Assembly (NCBI RefSeq): GCF_030372105.1
Contig: NZ_JAUDBQ010000001.1
Location: forward strand, 360,982-424,981
Origin: Cellulomonas cellasea
GTDB taxonomy: Bacteria; Actinomycetota; Actinomycetes; Actinomycetales; Cellulomonadaceae
DNA: 64,000 bases
Reading direction: 5' to 3'
In this document: positions 49,862-58,418 of the stretch, piece by piece
Position numbering within the stretch: position 1 is the first letter of the stretch
How the letters are laid out: each line of letters starts with the position of its first letter
The notes under the pieces: model-generated
Told to the model about the DNA's origin: nothing
Database searches by the model: none
What the model saw: the letters and a program-made list of their open reading frames with translations, nothing else
Made by a program: the position numbers and the translations under genes

Positions 49862-50635
49862 ATGACGAGCATCCCGGCGCCGCCCTCCCCCGAGCTCGCC
49901 GCTGCCGCCGAGGCGCTCGGCGCCCAGTGGGCGGCCCTGCGACCGTGGATGGGCGCGCAGGTCGACGCCCCCACCGGCGCGGAGCCCAGCATCCTCGCGG
50001 GCTGGACCGTGGCGCACCTCGTCGCCCATGTCGGCCGCGCGCTCAACGCGCTCACCGCGCTGGAGCCGGCGCCGGCTGGGACTGTGCCGTTGGCGCTCGG
50101 CGAGTACGTGGCCGGGTACGGCGCCAGCGCCGAGTCCATCGCGCAGGGAACCCGCGACCTGGCCGAGTCGATGTCCGGCGACCTGTGGGGCGGCGTCGAC
50201 TCGCTCGCCGCCGAGGCGTTCGCGCACCTCGACGACCTGGGCCGGGTGGACCGGGTGGTCGTCGCGCGCCGCGGCCCGATCCGCCTGGGCGACATGGTGA
50301 CCTCCCGGGTGATCGAGCTCGTGGTGCACGCGGACGACTTGCAGCGGTCGGTGGACCGGGTGCGCACCAGCCCCAGTGGCGCCGAGCTGCTCGAGCGCGG
50401 GGCGCCAGGGCCGGGCCCGATCGAGCCGGGGGCGCTCGAGCTGGTGTCGCAGGCGCTGCTCGACGTGCTGGTGGCCCGCGGGGGCTGGAGCCTGGAGGTC
50501 GTGGACCCGCTGACGTGGGTGCGGCTCGCCGCCGGGCGCATCCACTACGACGTGGACACGCTGTCAGCCGCGCTGCAGGCGCCGTACACCTCGGACGCGG
50601 TTCCCGACCTCGGCAGGGTGCTGCCGCTGTTCTGA
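49862..50635 (+). CDS. MDMPI-type (mycothiol-dependent maleylpyruvate isomerase-like) protein
   Basis: 257 residues. The DinB/MDMPI helical N-terminal domain has ILAGWTVAHLVAHVGRALNA, where the His pair would bind metal. VIELVVHADDLQRSV is the conserved third helix. The C-terminal part (ALELVSQALLDVLVARGGW...) matches the MDMPI_C or sterol-carrier-like add-on. These proteins typically use mycothiol, and mshA is present in this window. Specific reaction unknown. Confidence 0.8.
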   Translation: MTSIPAPPSPELAAAAEALGAQWAALRPWMGAQVDAPTGAEPSILAGWTVAHLVAHVGRALNALTALEPAPAGTVPLALGEYVAGYGASAESIAQGTRDLAESMSGDLWGGVDSLAAEAFAHLDDLGRVDRVVVARRGPIRLGDMVTSRVIELVVHADDLQRSVDRVRTSPSGAELLERGAPGPGPIEPGALELVSQALLDVLVARGGWSLEVVDPLTWVRLAAGRIHYDVDTLSAALQAPYTSDAVPDLGRVLPLF

Positions 50636-50663
50636 CCAGCCGCGCCCCGAGGCTACTGCGGGG

Positions 50664-50669
50664 TACGGT
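50664..50669 (+). promoter_or_regulatory. Possible -10 for a leaderless mRNA
   Basis: TACGGT ends 6 bases before the ATG at 50676, which lacks a Shine-Dalgarno sequence. Confidence 0.35.
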
Positions 50670-50675
50670 GCACAG

Positions 50676-51638
50676 ATGCTCGCCGCGTACGCCGCCCGGA
50701 CCAGCCCCGACGACCCCCTGAGCGCGCTGGAGGTCGGCGACCGCCCGGCGCCGGTGGAGCGCGAGCACTGGACCACCGTGGACGTCCGCGCCGCGAGCCT
50801 TAACCACCACGACCTGTGGTCGCTGCGCGGCGTCGGGCTGCGCTCCGACAAGCTGCCCATGATCCTCGGCACCGACGCCGCAGGGGTCACGCCCGACGGC
50901 CGGGAGGTCGTGGTGCACTCCGTCATCGGCGGCGCCAGCGGCCACGGCGTGGGCCCCGACGAGCCCCGCAGCCTGCTGTCCGAGCGCTACCCCGGGACGC
51001 TCGCCGAGCAGGTGTCCGTCCCCACGTGGAACCTCGTCGACAAGCCCGCCGGGCTGTCCTTCGTCGAGGCCGCCTGCGTGCCGACCGCCTGGCTGACCGC
51101 CTACCGCATGCTGTTCAGCAGCGGCCGGGCCACCCCCGGCCAGCGGGTGCTCGTCCAGGGCGCCGGGGGCGGGGTCGCCACCGCGGCGGTGCTGCTCGGC
51201 GCGGCCTCCGGCCTCGAGGTGTGGGTCGCGAGCCGCGACGAGGGCCGTCGGGCGCGCGCCCTCGAGCTCGGCGCCGCGGGGGCCGTGGCGTCCGGCGAAC
51301 GACTGCCCGACAAGGTCGACCTCGTCCTGGAGACCGTCGGCGCCGCGACCTGGGCGCACTCCGTCAGCGCGCTGCGCCCCGGCGGCACCGTCGTGGTCGC
51401 GGGAGCCACCACCGGCGACCCCGACGCCGCACTGCTCCAACGCATCTTCTTCCTCGAGCTCAACGTGGTCGGCGTGACCATGGGATCCCGCGACGACCTG
51501 GTGCACCTGCTCGCGCTGCTCGGCCGCACGGGCCTGCGCCCACTGGTCGACGCGACCTATCCGCTCGCGCAGGCGCACGCTGGACTCCAGCGCCTGCATG
51601 AGGGCGCGCAGTTCGGCAAGGTCGTCCTGGAGGTCTGA
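50676..51638 (+). CDS. Zinc-binding dehydrogenase family (quinone oxidoreductase-like) protein
   Basis: 320 residues of medium-chain dehydrogenase/reductase fold. N-terminal catalytic domain with RAASLNHHDLWSLRGVG and ILGTDAAGV. The Rossmann segment VLVQGAGGGVATAAVLLGAA near residue 160 has the NADP-type loop. No zinc-ligand Cys cluster, so likely a zinc-free reductase. C-terminal GKVVLEV is the family end. Differs clearly from the partial gene at 1-851. Substrate unknown. Confidence 0.88.
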   Translation: MLAAYAARTSPDDPLSALEVGDRPAPVEREHWTTVDVRAASLNHHDLWSLRGVGLRSDKLPMILGTDAAGVTPDGREVVVHSVIGGASGHGVGPDEPRSLLSERYPGTLAEQVSVPTWNLVDKPAGLSFVEAACVPTAWLTAYRMLFSSGRATPGQRVLVQGAGGGVATAAVLLGAASGLEVWVASRDEGRRARALELGAAGAVASGERLPDKVDLVLETVGAATWAHSVSALRPGGTVVVAGATTGDPDAALLQRIFFLELNVVGVTMGSRDDLVHLLALLGRTGLRPLVDATYPLAQAHAGLQRLHEGAQFGKVVLEV

Positions 51639-51667
51639 GGCGCCTTCGGGCCTGGGGAGGGGAACAC

Positions 51668-52636
51668 ATGGCCGGTCGATGGGGTCCCGACGTGCTCGGA
51701 CCCGACTACCGCGCCCGCACCCTGCCGCTCGAGCCCGACGACGAGGGCGAGGTGGTCGCCACCCTGGTGCGCCACACGCCGCCGAGCCCCGAGGCGCTGC
51801 GCCCCTCCCGCAGCGTGCTGTACGTGCACGGCTGGTCCGACTACTTCTTCCAAACCGAGCTCGCGGAGTTCTGGCACCGGCACGGCGCCGCCTTCTACGC
51901 CCTCGACCTGCGCAAGTACGGCCGCAGCCTGCGCCCGCACCAGACCCCCGGTTACGTCGACGACCTGCGGACGTACGACGAGGAGATCGAGGCCGCGATC
52001 GAGCAGATCCGCCGCGACCTCGGATCCCGCTCACGGTTGCTGATGATGGGCCACTCCACCGGCGGGCTCGTGTCCGTGCTGTGGGCGGACCGGCACCCCG
52101 GCGAGGTCGACTCGATCGTGCTCAACAGCCCCTGGCTCGAGCTGCAGGGCTCCGCTGTGCTGCGCCACGTGAGCACCCCCGCGATCCACCAGTTGGCAAG
52201 GTTCAACGCCCGTGCGGCGCTGCCCAACATCGACCCCGGCTACTACGCCCGCACCCTGCGCGCCGCCGACGGCGGGGAGTGGGAGTACGACGAGCGCTGG
52301 CGGCCCGTCCCGGCCTTCCCCGTCCGGGCGGGCTGGCTGCGCGCCATCATGGACGGGCACGCGCAGGTGGCCCGGGGCCTGGACATCCAGGCCCCAATCC
52401 TCATGGCGGCCTCCAGCCGATCCTCGATCAGCCCGCGCTGGAGCGAGGCCATGCGCGCCTCAGACTCCGTGCTCGACGTCGAGCTGCTCGCCCGGCGGGC
52501 CGTGCAGCTCGGCTCGGTGGTGACCATCGCGCGGATCCCCGGGGGCCTGCACGACCTCACGCTGTCCAGGCCGCCGGTCCGCGCCCGGTTCTACGCCGAG
52601 ACCAGCCGCTGGCTCTCCGCCTACGGCTGGGGCTGA
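51668..52636 (+). CDS. Alpha/beta hydrolase (serine lipase/lysophospholipase-like)
   Basis: 322 residues. Oxyanion-hole region VLYVHGWSDYFFQ, nucleophile elbow MMGHSTGGLVSVLWA near residue 125, and catalytic His near the end in IPGGLHDLTLS. FYALDLRKYGRS is typical of monoacylglycerol-lipase/PldB-like (Hydrolase_4) proteins. 29 bp after the quinone-reductase-like gene with a GGGGAGGGGAAC ribosome site, so probably co-transcribed. No signal peptide. Substrate unknown. Confidence 0.88.
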   Translation: MAGRWGPDVLGPDYRARTLPLEPDDEGEVVATLVRHTPPSPEALRPSRSVLYVHGWSDYFFQTELAEFWHRHGAAFYALDLRKYGRSLRPHQTPGYVDDLRTYDEEIEAAIEQIRRDLGSRSRLLMMGHSTGGLVSVLWADRHPGEVDSIVLNSPWLELQGSAVLRHVSTPAIHQLARFNARAALPNIDPGYYARTLRAADGGEWEYDERWRPVPAFPVRAGWLRAIMDGHAQVARGLDIQAPILMAASSRSSISPRWSEAMRASDSVLDVELLARRAVQLGSVVTIARIPGGLHDLTLSRPPVRARFYAETSRWLSAYGWG

Positions 52637-52661
52637 CCGAGCGAGCCCGCGCGCGCCGCGC

Positions 52662-54272
52662 TCAGATGCCGGTGGCCTCGAGCAGCGTCGGGCCGCCGTC
52701 GCCGAGCCGCCATGCGCGCCACCCGTCGACGACGCCCTCGACATCCGCGGCGGCCGCTGCGGCCTCGTCGGGGTCGGCGTGCAGGTGACCGCCGGGCAGC
52801 TCGATCAGGCCGTCGAGCCGGAGCGTCGCGACGAGCCGCTGGCCGCGCCGCGCGCGGAACCACACCAGCGTCAGGTCGGATCCCCGGCCGTCGGCCAGGG
52901 CGGCCAGCGCGGGATGCGAGCGCAGGGCGGGCTGCGCCGCGGCGCCGCTCCACGGGAGCAGGTCCGCCGGCGGAGGCACCGGCGAGGACGACCGGGAAGC
53001 CGAGGCTGTGACGGCGCCCCAGGCGCTCGCCTCCGGGGACGCGCCCTCAGCGCGGCCCGGCGCCGAGATCGGCGTGTAGCCGCTCGTCGAGTCGGCTGCC
53101 GAGCGCTGGCTGACCAGTGGCGTCGCCGACGTGGCGGGGCGCGATCCGTCACCGGGTGCGGCAGGGCTGGGACGGGCGGCGGCCCAGTCGGGAGCCACCC
53201 GCTGCATGCCCGTCGGGGCCAGGTCCGGCCACTCGCTGGCGGGGTCCCGGCGCCGAGACACTGGCCGGTGCGCGGCGACGTCGAGCAGGCCGGCGACGGG
53301 GTGGGCGCCCGTGGCGGGGTGCGCGGGCTCCCACCGGTCCGCCGAGGGGCGCGTGCGCTCCAGGTCGTCGTCGAAGTCGTCCAGCAGCCCGGCGGGCAGC
53401 ACGATGGTCTCGTCGATCCTGGCGCTGGCCGGTGTCGGCCGGGCCGGGGTGGGATAGGCGACCTCGGTGCGGCGCCCGGACTCCGGGCGGCGGGGCTCGG
53501 CGACGTAGGGCGCGGGAGCGGGCACCTCCACCGACGCGACAGGCAGGGGCGCCAGGGGCGTCTGCGACGTGGCGGGCTGGCTCAAGGGGGAAGCCATCGG
53601 CGCCGGCACAGTGGCCTGGGCCGCGGTGTGGGCGTGCCGGGTCGCGGCGTCCGTGGCCGGATCGCCCGTGCGGGCCGATGGCAGCGCTGTGGGCTCGACG
53701 GCCCGCCGCGCGGTGGCGTCGTCATGCGACCACGCGGACACCTGCACGAAGCGGCGGCCGTCGGCGCCCTGCACCACACCCGTCTGCAGCACCTCGACGT
53801 GTCGCCCGATCGAGCGCAGGAACGCCACGGCGTCGCCGACCTCGGACGCCACCTCGGCGCACACCAGCACCAACCGGACAGTGCCGTCCGCGGAACCGCC
53901 CCGCATCGGGACGCGCTCCCGGAACGCCGCGAGGTCCGCGTCGAAGGCGCTGCGCCCGCCGTCATAGGCGCGCAGCACCTCGCCGCGGGTGCGGGTGGCG
54001 GCCGTGCCCGCGTGGTTCAGGGCCCGCACCAGCGCGGGGCCGTCCAGCACCGGCGCGGTCTCGACCACGACGGGCCGCCCGGCGGCGTCGAGCGCGAGGA
54101 GCTGGGTCCCCTCGGGCGCGGTGCGGGTGGTGACGGGGAAGAGCTCCTCCCCGACCAGCGCGGTCAGGTGCTCGGTGACGAGCGCGGAGGCATCAGGGGT
54201 GAAGGTCCCGGCGGCGGGCTGCATCGGCTGGACGAGGAGGGGGCGTCCCTCGTCGAGCTCGAAGATCGGCAT
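52662..54272 (-). CDS. Multidomain protein of unknown function (nuclease-like N-terminus, RAMA-like C-terminus)
   Basis: 536 residues, no signal or membrane segment. The N-terminal 130 residues (HLTALVGEELFPV, then QLLALDAAGRPVVVETAP with Asp62 and Glu71) resemble the PD-(D/E)XK core of NucS-type endonucleases, but Thr-Ala follows the Glu where ExK is expected. The middle (about 190-450) is long, Pro/Ala/Ser-rich and probably disordered. The C-terminal 75 residues (VATLRLDGLIELPGGHLHAD, then VDGWRAWRLGDGG) look like a RAMA domain, a reader often attached to restriction enzymes. Both assignments are by eye. Convergent with the hydrolase gene. Confidence 0.7.
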   Translation of the reverse strand: MPIFELDEGRPLLVQPMQPAAGTFTPDASALVTEHLTALVGEELFPVTTRTAPEGTQLLALDAAGRPVVVETAPVLDGPALVRALNHAGTAATRTRGEVLRAYDGGRSAFDADLAAFRERVPMRGGSADGTVRLVLVCAEVASEVGDAVAFLRSIGRHVEVLQTGVVQGADGRRFVQVSAWSHDDATARRAVEPTALPSARTGDPATDAATRHAHTAAQATVPAPMASPLSQPATSQTPLAPLPVASVEVPAPAPYVAEPRRPESGRRTEVAYPTPARPTPASARIDETIVLPAGLLDDFDDDLERTRPSADRWEPAHPATGAHPVAGLLDVAAHRPVSRRRDPASEWPDLAPTGMQRVAPDWAAARPSPAAPGDGSRPATSATPLVSQRSAADSTSGYTPISAPGRAEGASPEASAWGAVTASASRSSSPVPPPADLLPWSGAAAQPALRSHPALAALADGRGSDLTLVWFRARRGQRLVATLRLDGLIELPGGHLHADPDEAAAAAADVEGVVDGWRAWRLGDGGPTLLEATGI

Positions 54273-54550
54273 CTGCTCCTGCTTCCTTGGCGCGGCGGCG
54301 GGCTCAGCGTGCGGTCGTCCTCATCTGACGTCGGCCGAGAACCCTGCGGCACGGGCAGTCTGGCACGTCAGGGCGATCCGGTCGGGCGGCGGTCGCCCGC
54401 ATGGCCGAACCTGCACAGGACGTCCACTGGACGTGCGTTCAGGGTAGTCGGGGGCGTCGATGCCGCGCCCCACCCGCAGGCTGCCCCGGCGAGTCGCCCG
54501 AGGTGAGGGCCGTGCGAGGCGCGGGCGGACGCGTCGACGCCGGTCCCCGA

Positions 54551-57466
54551 TCAGGTGGCTCGGGCAGGCAGGTGCGCGGCCAGCAACTCGGCCAGGTGGA
54601 CGCCCTGCACGTCGGCGAGCTGATCGGCCTGCGTGCGGCAGGAGAACCCGTCGGCGAGGAACACGTCCTGCGGCCCGGCCTCGCGCAGCGCGGGCAGCAG
54701 CTCATGCTCGGCCACCGCGACGGACACGTCGTAATGGCCCTTCTCCATGCCGAAGTTCCCGGCCAGCCCGCAGCAGCCCGCGAGCGTGCGGAACTTCGCG
54801 CCCGCCTGCGTGAGCAGCGTGCGGTCGGCCGTGTACGTCATCACCGAGTGGTGGTGGCAGTGCGGCTGCACCACGGCCGTCACGTCGGACAGGTCCGGCA
54901 GGGTCCAGCCGGACTCGGGCTCGGGCGCGGGGCCGATGGGCGCCGGGGCCATGAGCAGCTCGGCGAGGGTGTGCGTCTGGCGGGAGACGGCCACCGCGCG
55001 CGGGTCGTCGGGCAGCAGGTCCAGCAGGTCGGAGCGCAGCACCGCCGTGCAGGACGGCTCCAGCCCGACGATCGGGATGCCGTTGACGGCGTACGGCCCC
55101 AGCACGCCCAGTAGCTCGGTGAGCTTCTTGCGGGCAGCCGGGAGCTGGCCCGTGGTGATCCAGGTGAGCCCGCAGCACGCGTCCGCCTCGGGCACCAGCA
55201 CGTCGTAGCCGGCGGCGCGCAGCACCCGGACGGCGGCCTGCGGCACCGACGGGGACAGCGAGTCGCTGAACGAGTCGGTCCACAGCAGCACCTTGGGGCG
55301 CGGCGAGCCCGTGGCCTGCCGGTCGCCCGTCTTCCGCTGCTCGCGGCGCCACCAGGTGCGGAACGGGGTCGGGGCGAACGTCACCATGTCCCGCCGGGTG
55401 TCCATGCCCCCGGCCCCCAGCACGACCTTGGCGAGCGGGCGCCAGCCCAACGCGGTGTTCGCGAGCCGAGCGAGCCCCGGGACGCTCGTCACCAGGCGGG
55501 TCCAGCGCGGCAGCCAGCCGAGCACGTAGTGCGTCACGGGGCGCAGCCGCCGGTGGTACTTGCGGAACAGCACCTCCGACTTGTACTGCGCCATGTCCAC
55601 GCCCGCCGGGCAGTCCGACGAGCACGCCTTGCAGCTCAGGCACAGGTCGAGGGACTGCTCCACCTCGGGCGCCGACCAGCCGCGGGTGACGAGCGTGCCG
55701 TTGGCCATCTCCTGGAGCACCCGGGCGCGGCCGCGCGTCGAGTCCTTCTCGTCGCGGGTGGCCAGGTACGACGGGCACATGAAGCCGCCCGACGCGGTGG
55801 TGTCCGCCCGGCACTTGCCGACGCCCACGCACCGGTGCACCGCCGTGGTCATGTCCCCCGCGTCGTGCTCGAACGAGAAGCCGCCGTCGCGGCCGCGCAG
55901 GGCCGGCAGCGGGTGGGCAGCGGGCCGGCGCAGGTCCGCGTCGAGCGGGCGGGGGCTCACCAGCACGCCCGGGTTGAGCAGGTCGCGCGGGTCGAACAGG
56001 GCCTTCATGGCGCCGAACGCCTCGATCGCGCGCGGCGAGTACATGACGGGCAGCAGCTCGCTGCGGGCGCGGCCGTCGCCGTGCTCCCCCGACAGCGACC
56101 CGCCGTGCGCGGCCACCAGATGCGCGGCGTCCGTCATGAACGCGCGCAGCGGGTCGCCGGAGCGCTCGAGCGGCACGTCGAGCCGCAGGTGCACGCAGCC
56201 GTCGCCGAAGTGCCCGTAGGCCAGCCCGTCGACGCCATGCGACGCCATCAGCGCCTCGAGCTCGCGCAGGTACGCGCCGAGCCGGGCGGGCGGCACCGCG
56301 GAGTCCTCGAATCCAGGCCACGCCTGCTCGCCCGAGGGGGTGCGGCCGCCGAGCCCGGCGCCGTCCTCGCGGATCCGCCACATCGCGGCGGCCTCGGGTC
56401 CCGGCGGGTAGACCTGCACGGCGTCGGTGGCGGCGTCGGCCGCGAGCGCCCGCGCGTTGTCCATCGCCTCGTCGAGCGTCGGCCCGCCGACCTCCACCAT
56501 GAGCCAGCCGCCGCCCGTGGGCAGATGCGGCACGGCGCTGGCCCCGCGGACGCGGCGGACGACGTCGACCAGCCGGGCGTCCATCCCCTCGATGGCCAGC
56601 GGCTGGTGTGCCAGCAGCGCGGGCACGGCGTCGGCGGCGGTGGGCATGTCCGGGTAGCCGAGGACGACCAGCACGGGCGCGGCGGGGACGGGCACCAGGT
56701 TGACCGTGGCGCCAAGGATCGTCACGAGGGTCCCCTCGCTGCCGACCAGGGCCTTCGCCAGGTCCGCGCCCCGCTCGGGCAGCAGGTGCTCGAGCGAGTA
56801 CCCGGACACCTGGCGGCCGAAGCGGCCGAGCTCGGTGCGCAGCGTCTCCAGCTCGCGGCGCACCAGCTCGTCGAGGCCGGGCACCGGGTCCAGCCCGCGA
56901 CCGGCGAGGAAGCGCCGGCCCAGGCCGTCCACCACGTCGAGCTCGAGCACGTTGTCCGCGGTGCGGCCGAACGCCACGGCGCGCGGGCCGCACGCGTTGT
57001 TGCCGATCATCCCGCCGAGGGTCGCGCGGGCCTGCGTGGACGGGTCCGGCCCGAAGCGGAGCCCGAACGGCGCGGCCTGCTTCTGCAGGTCCGCCATGAT
57101 CACGCCCGGCTCGATGCGCGCGGTGCGGGCCTCCGGGTCGATCTCCAGCACCCGGTTCACATGGCGGGAGAAGTCGATGACGATGCCCGGGCCCACGGCG
57201 TTGCCGGCGACGGACGTGCCGCCACCGCGCGACGTGATCGGCGCCCCGGCCTCGCGGGCCACCTCGAGGGTCGCGAGCACGTCGTCCACGTCGCGCGGGA
57301 ACACGACGACCTGCGGCGGCACGCGGTAGTTGGACGCGTCGGTGGAGTACTCGGCGCGGCGGCGGGTGGAGTCGTCCACCGCCCCCCGCACCACGGCGCG
57401 CAACGCGTGCACGAGGTCGGTGGCGGGCTGGTGCTCAGGGGGCGTGGGGGCCGTCACGATCGACAC
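54551..57466 (-). CDS. FAD-linked oxidase with C-terminal Fe-S and CCG domains (D-lactate/2-hydroxyacid dehydrogenase-like)
   Basis: 971 residues combining GlcD-like and GlcF-like parts. The FAD-binding PCMH domain (about 45-260) has RGGGTSVAGNAVG and GGMIGNNACGP. FAD-oxidase C domain: YGHFGDGCVHLRLDVPLE and GEHGDGRARSELLP. A 4Fe-4S pair near residue 615 has SLDLCLSCKACSSDCPAGVD. The C-terminal cysteine-rich (CCG) domains include ACCGLTW and GCCGLAGNFGMEKGHY. This plan oxidises D-lactate or related 2-hydroxyacids and passes electrons to the quinone pool. The exact substrate is not determined. Confidence 0.92.
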   Translation of the reverse strand: MSIVTAPTPPEHQPATDLVHALRAVVRGAVDDSTRRRAEYSTDASNYRVPPQVVVFPRDVDDVLATLEVAREAGAPITSRGGGTSVAGNAVGPGIVIDFSRHVNRVLEIDPEARTARIEPGVIMADLQKQAAPFGLRFGPDPSTQARATLGGMIGNNACGPRAVAFGRTADNVLELDVVDGLGRRFLAGRGLDPVPGLDELVRRELETLRTELGRFGRQVSGYSLEHLLPERGADLAKALVGSEGTLVTILGATVNLVPVPAAPVLVVLGYPDMPTAADAVPALLAHQPLAIEGMDARLVDVVRRVRGASAVPHLPTGGGWLMVEVGGPTLDEAMDNARALAADAATDAVQVYPPGPEAAAMWRIREDGAGLGGRTPSGEQAWPGFEDSAVPPARLGAYLRELEALMASHGVDGLAYGHFGDGCVHLRLDVPLERSGDPLRAFMTDAAHLVAAHGGSLSGEHGDGRARSELLPVMYSPRAIEAFGAMKALFDPRDLLNPGVLVSPRPLDADLRRPAAHPLPALRGRDGGFSFEHDAGDMTTAVHRCVGVGKCRADTTASGGFMCPSYLATRDEKDSTRGRARVLQEMANGTLVTRGWSAPEVEQSLDLCLSCKACSSDCPAGVDMAQYKSEVLFRKYHRRLRPVTHYVLGWLPRWTRLVTSVPGLARLANTALGWRPLAKVVLGAGGMDTRRDMVTFAPTPFRTWWRREQRKTGDRQATGSPRPKVLLWTDSFSDSLSPSVPQAAVRVLRAAGYDVLVPEADACCGLTWITTGQLPAARKKLTELLGVLGPYAVNGIPIVGLEPSCTAVLRSDLLDLLPDDPRAVAVSRQTHTLAELLMAPAPIGPAPEPESGWTLPDLSDVTAVVQPHCHHHSVMTYTADRTLLTQAGAKFRTLAGCCGLAGNFGMEKGHYDVSVAVAEHELLPALREAGPQDVFLADGFSCRTQADQLADVQGVHLAELLAAHLPARAT

Positions 57467-57553
57467 GACGGCAGTCTCCCACCGTCGGCTCCCGCGCAGG
57501 CCCGCCGGGCCGTCCCTCGGACGGCCGCGCCCAGGCCAGCGCCCGCGCGAGGT

Positions 57554-57569
57554 TCACCCCCCAGGGTGA
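57554..57569. promoter_or_regulatory. 16-bp dyad in the promoter gap of the FAD oxidase
   Basis: TCACCC and GGGTGA are perfect inverted halves around a 4-base spacer, midway between the divergent genes starting at 57466 and 57605. Candidate operator of unknown regulator. The 7 bases GTTCACC at 57552 have no phased second copy, so this is not a PHO box. Confidence 0.35.
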
Positions 57570-57604
57570 TCGTCCCGGGGACGCGACCTGCCGATGACCC
57601 CCAC

Positions 57605-58159
57605 ATGACGGTGACCGCACGGCATGCGCGCGACCGGCGCGCCCCGCTGATCCCGTCACCCCGCACCGCCGCGGGGCGTGCGAACCCCGACGCGCGCCCT
57701 GCGGTTCGCCCACTCGACCCAGCCGACCTGCACTGGATGCAGGAGTGCCGCCGCCACCTGCACGGTCCCGGCGCGGACCTCGACGACCTGGGCCAGCTCA
57801 GCGCGGTGTTCGACACGTACGCCGCGGCCTGGCACGCCACCGATCCGGCGCTGCGCTGGGACCCGCGGCCCACCACCACCGCCGCGGCGATCGCCGTGGG
57901 CGACCTGGTGATCCGCGGCGCGGCGGGCGCGCACTGGGTCGCCGTGGTGGACACCCGTGTGCTGGCGCTGGCCCACCCGTCCACCACGGCGCTCGAGCTG
58001 CCGTTCCAGGCCGTGACCGCCGCATGGGCCGCGGGGCGGCCCGGGGCGCTGCCCGAGCTGGTGGAGGAGCTGGTGGGGCGGACGCTGCGGCGCGCCGGCG
58101 CCCTGCACGAGCCCGCCCGCCTGTCCGGCGCGCTGCGGCTGCTGAGCCTGCGCCGCTGA
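57605..58159 (+). CDS. Conserved hypothetical protein (DUF3806-like)
   Basis: 184 residues from the ATG at 57605. The N-terminal 40 residues are basic and low-complexity. The domain from about 45 on (DDLGQLSAVFDTYAAAWHAT, then a conserved Trp and GAHWVAVVDTRVLALAHPST) resembles DUF3806, thought to form an alpha-plus-beta fold; weak, by-eye match. No signal peptide. Divergent from the FAD oxidase and convergent with feoC (7-bp gap). Function unknown. Confidence 0.7.
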   Translation: MTVTARHARDRRAPLIPSPRTAAGRANPDARPAVRPLDPADLHWMQECRRHLHGPGADLDDLGQLSAVFDTYAAAWHATDPALRWDPRPTTTAAAIAVGDLVIRGAAGAHWVAVVDTRVLALAHPSTTALELPFQAVTAAWAAGRPGALPELVEELVGRTLRRAGALHEPARLSGALRLLSLRR

Positions 58160-58166
58160 GCCTGCC

Positions 58167-58418
58167 CTACCGGGGCTGCGCGATCGGGCACCCCGCACAG
58201 CCGGAGGGCAGTGCGGCGCGGGCCTGCTCGTCACCCGTCGGGCAGCCGCCACCGCACCGCTGGGCGAGCACGTCATGCGCCCGGTGCACCACCCCGAGCC
58301 GCTCCCAGTGGTCCACCATCGCCTCCGCGAGGCCCGGGTCGATGCCGAGCCGCCGCGCGATGCCGTCGCTGGTGGCGCCGGTGCGGGCCTCCCGCAGCAC
58401 GTCCGCGAGCACGCTCAC
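58167..58418 (-). CDS. feoC: FeoC-like winged-helix protein
   Basis: 83 residues from a GTG at 58418 (GTGA overlap with feoB). N-terminal winged helix (LADVLREARTGATSDGIARR, then MVDHWERLGVVHR). The C-terminal part carries four cysteines, C55, C59, C74 and C77 (CGGGC and CAGC), a layout that could hold an Fe-S cluster. FeoC proteins bind FeoB and may protect it from proteolysis or sense iron or oxygen. Third gene of feoABC. Confidence 0.88.
   Translation of the reverse strand: MSVLADVLREARTGATSDGIARRLGIDPGLAEAMVDHWERLGVVHRAHDVLAQRCGGGCPTGDEQARAALPSGCAGCPIAQPR

Noticed and set aside
57552..57570. A PHO box before the FAD oxidase
   Set aside because: Only one GTTCACC; the position 11 bp on does not match. 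The dyad explains the sequence better.
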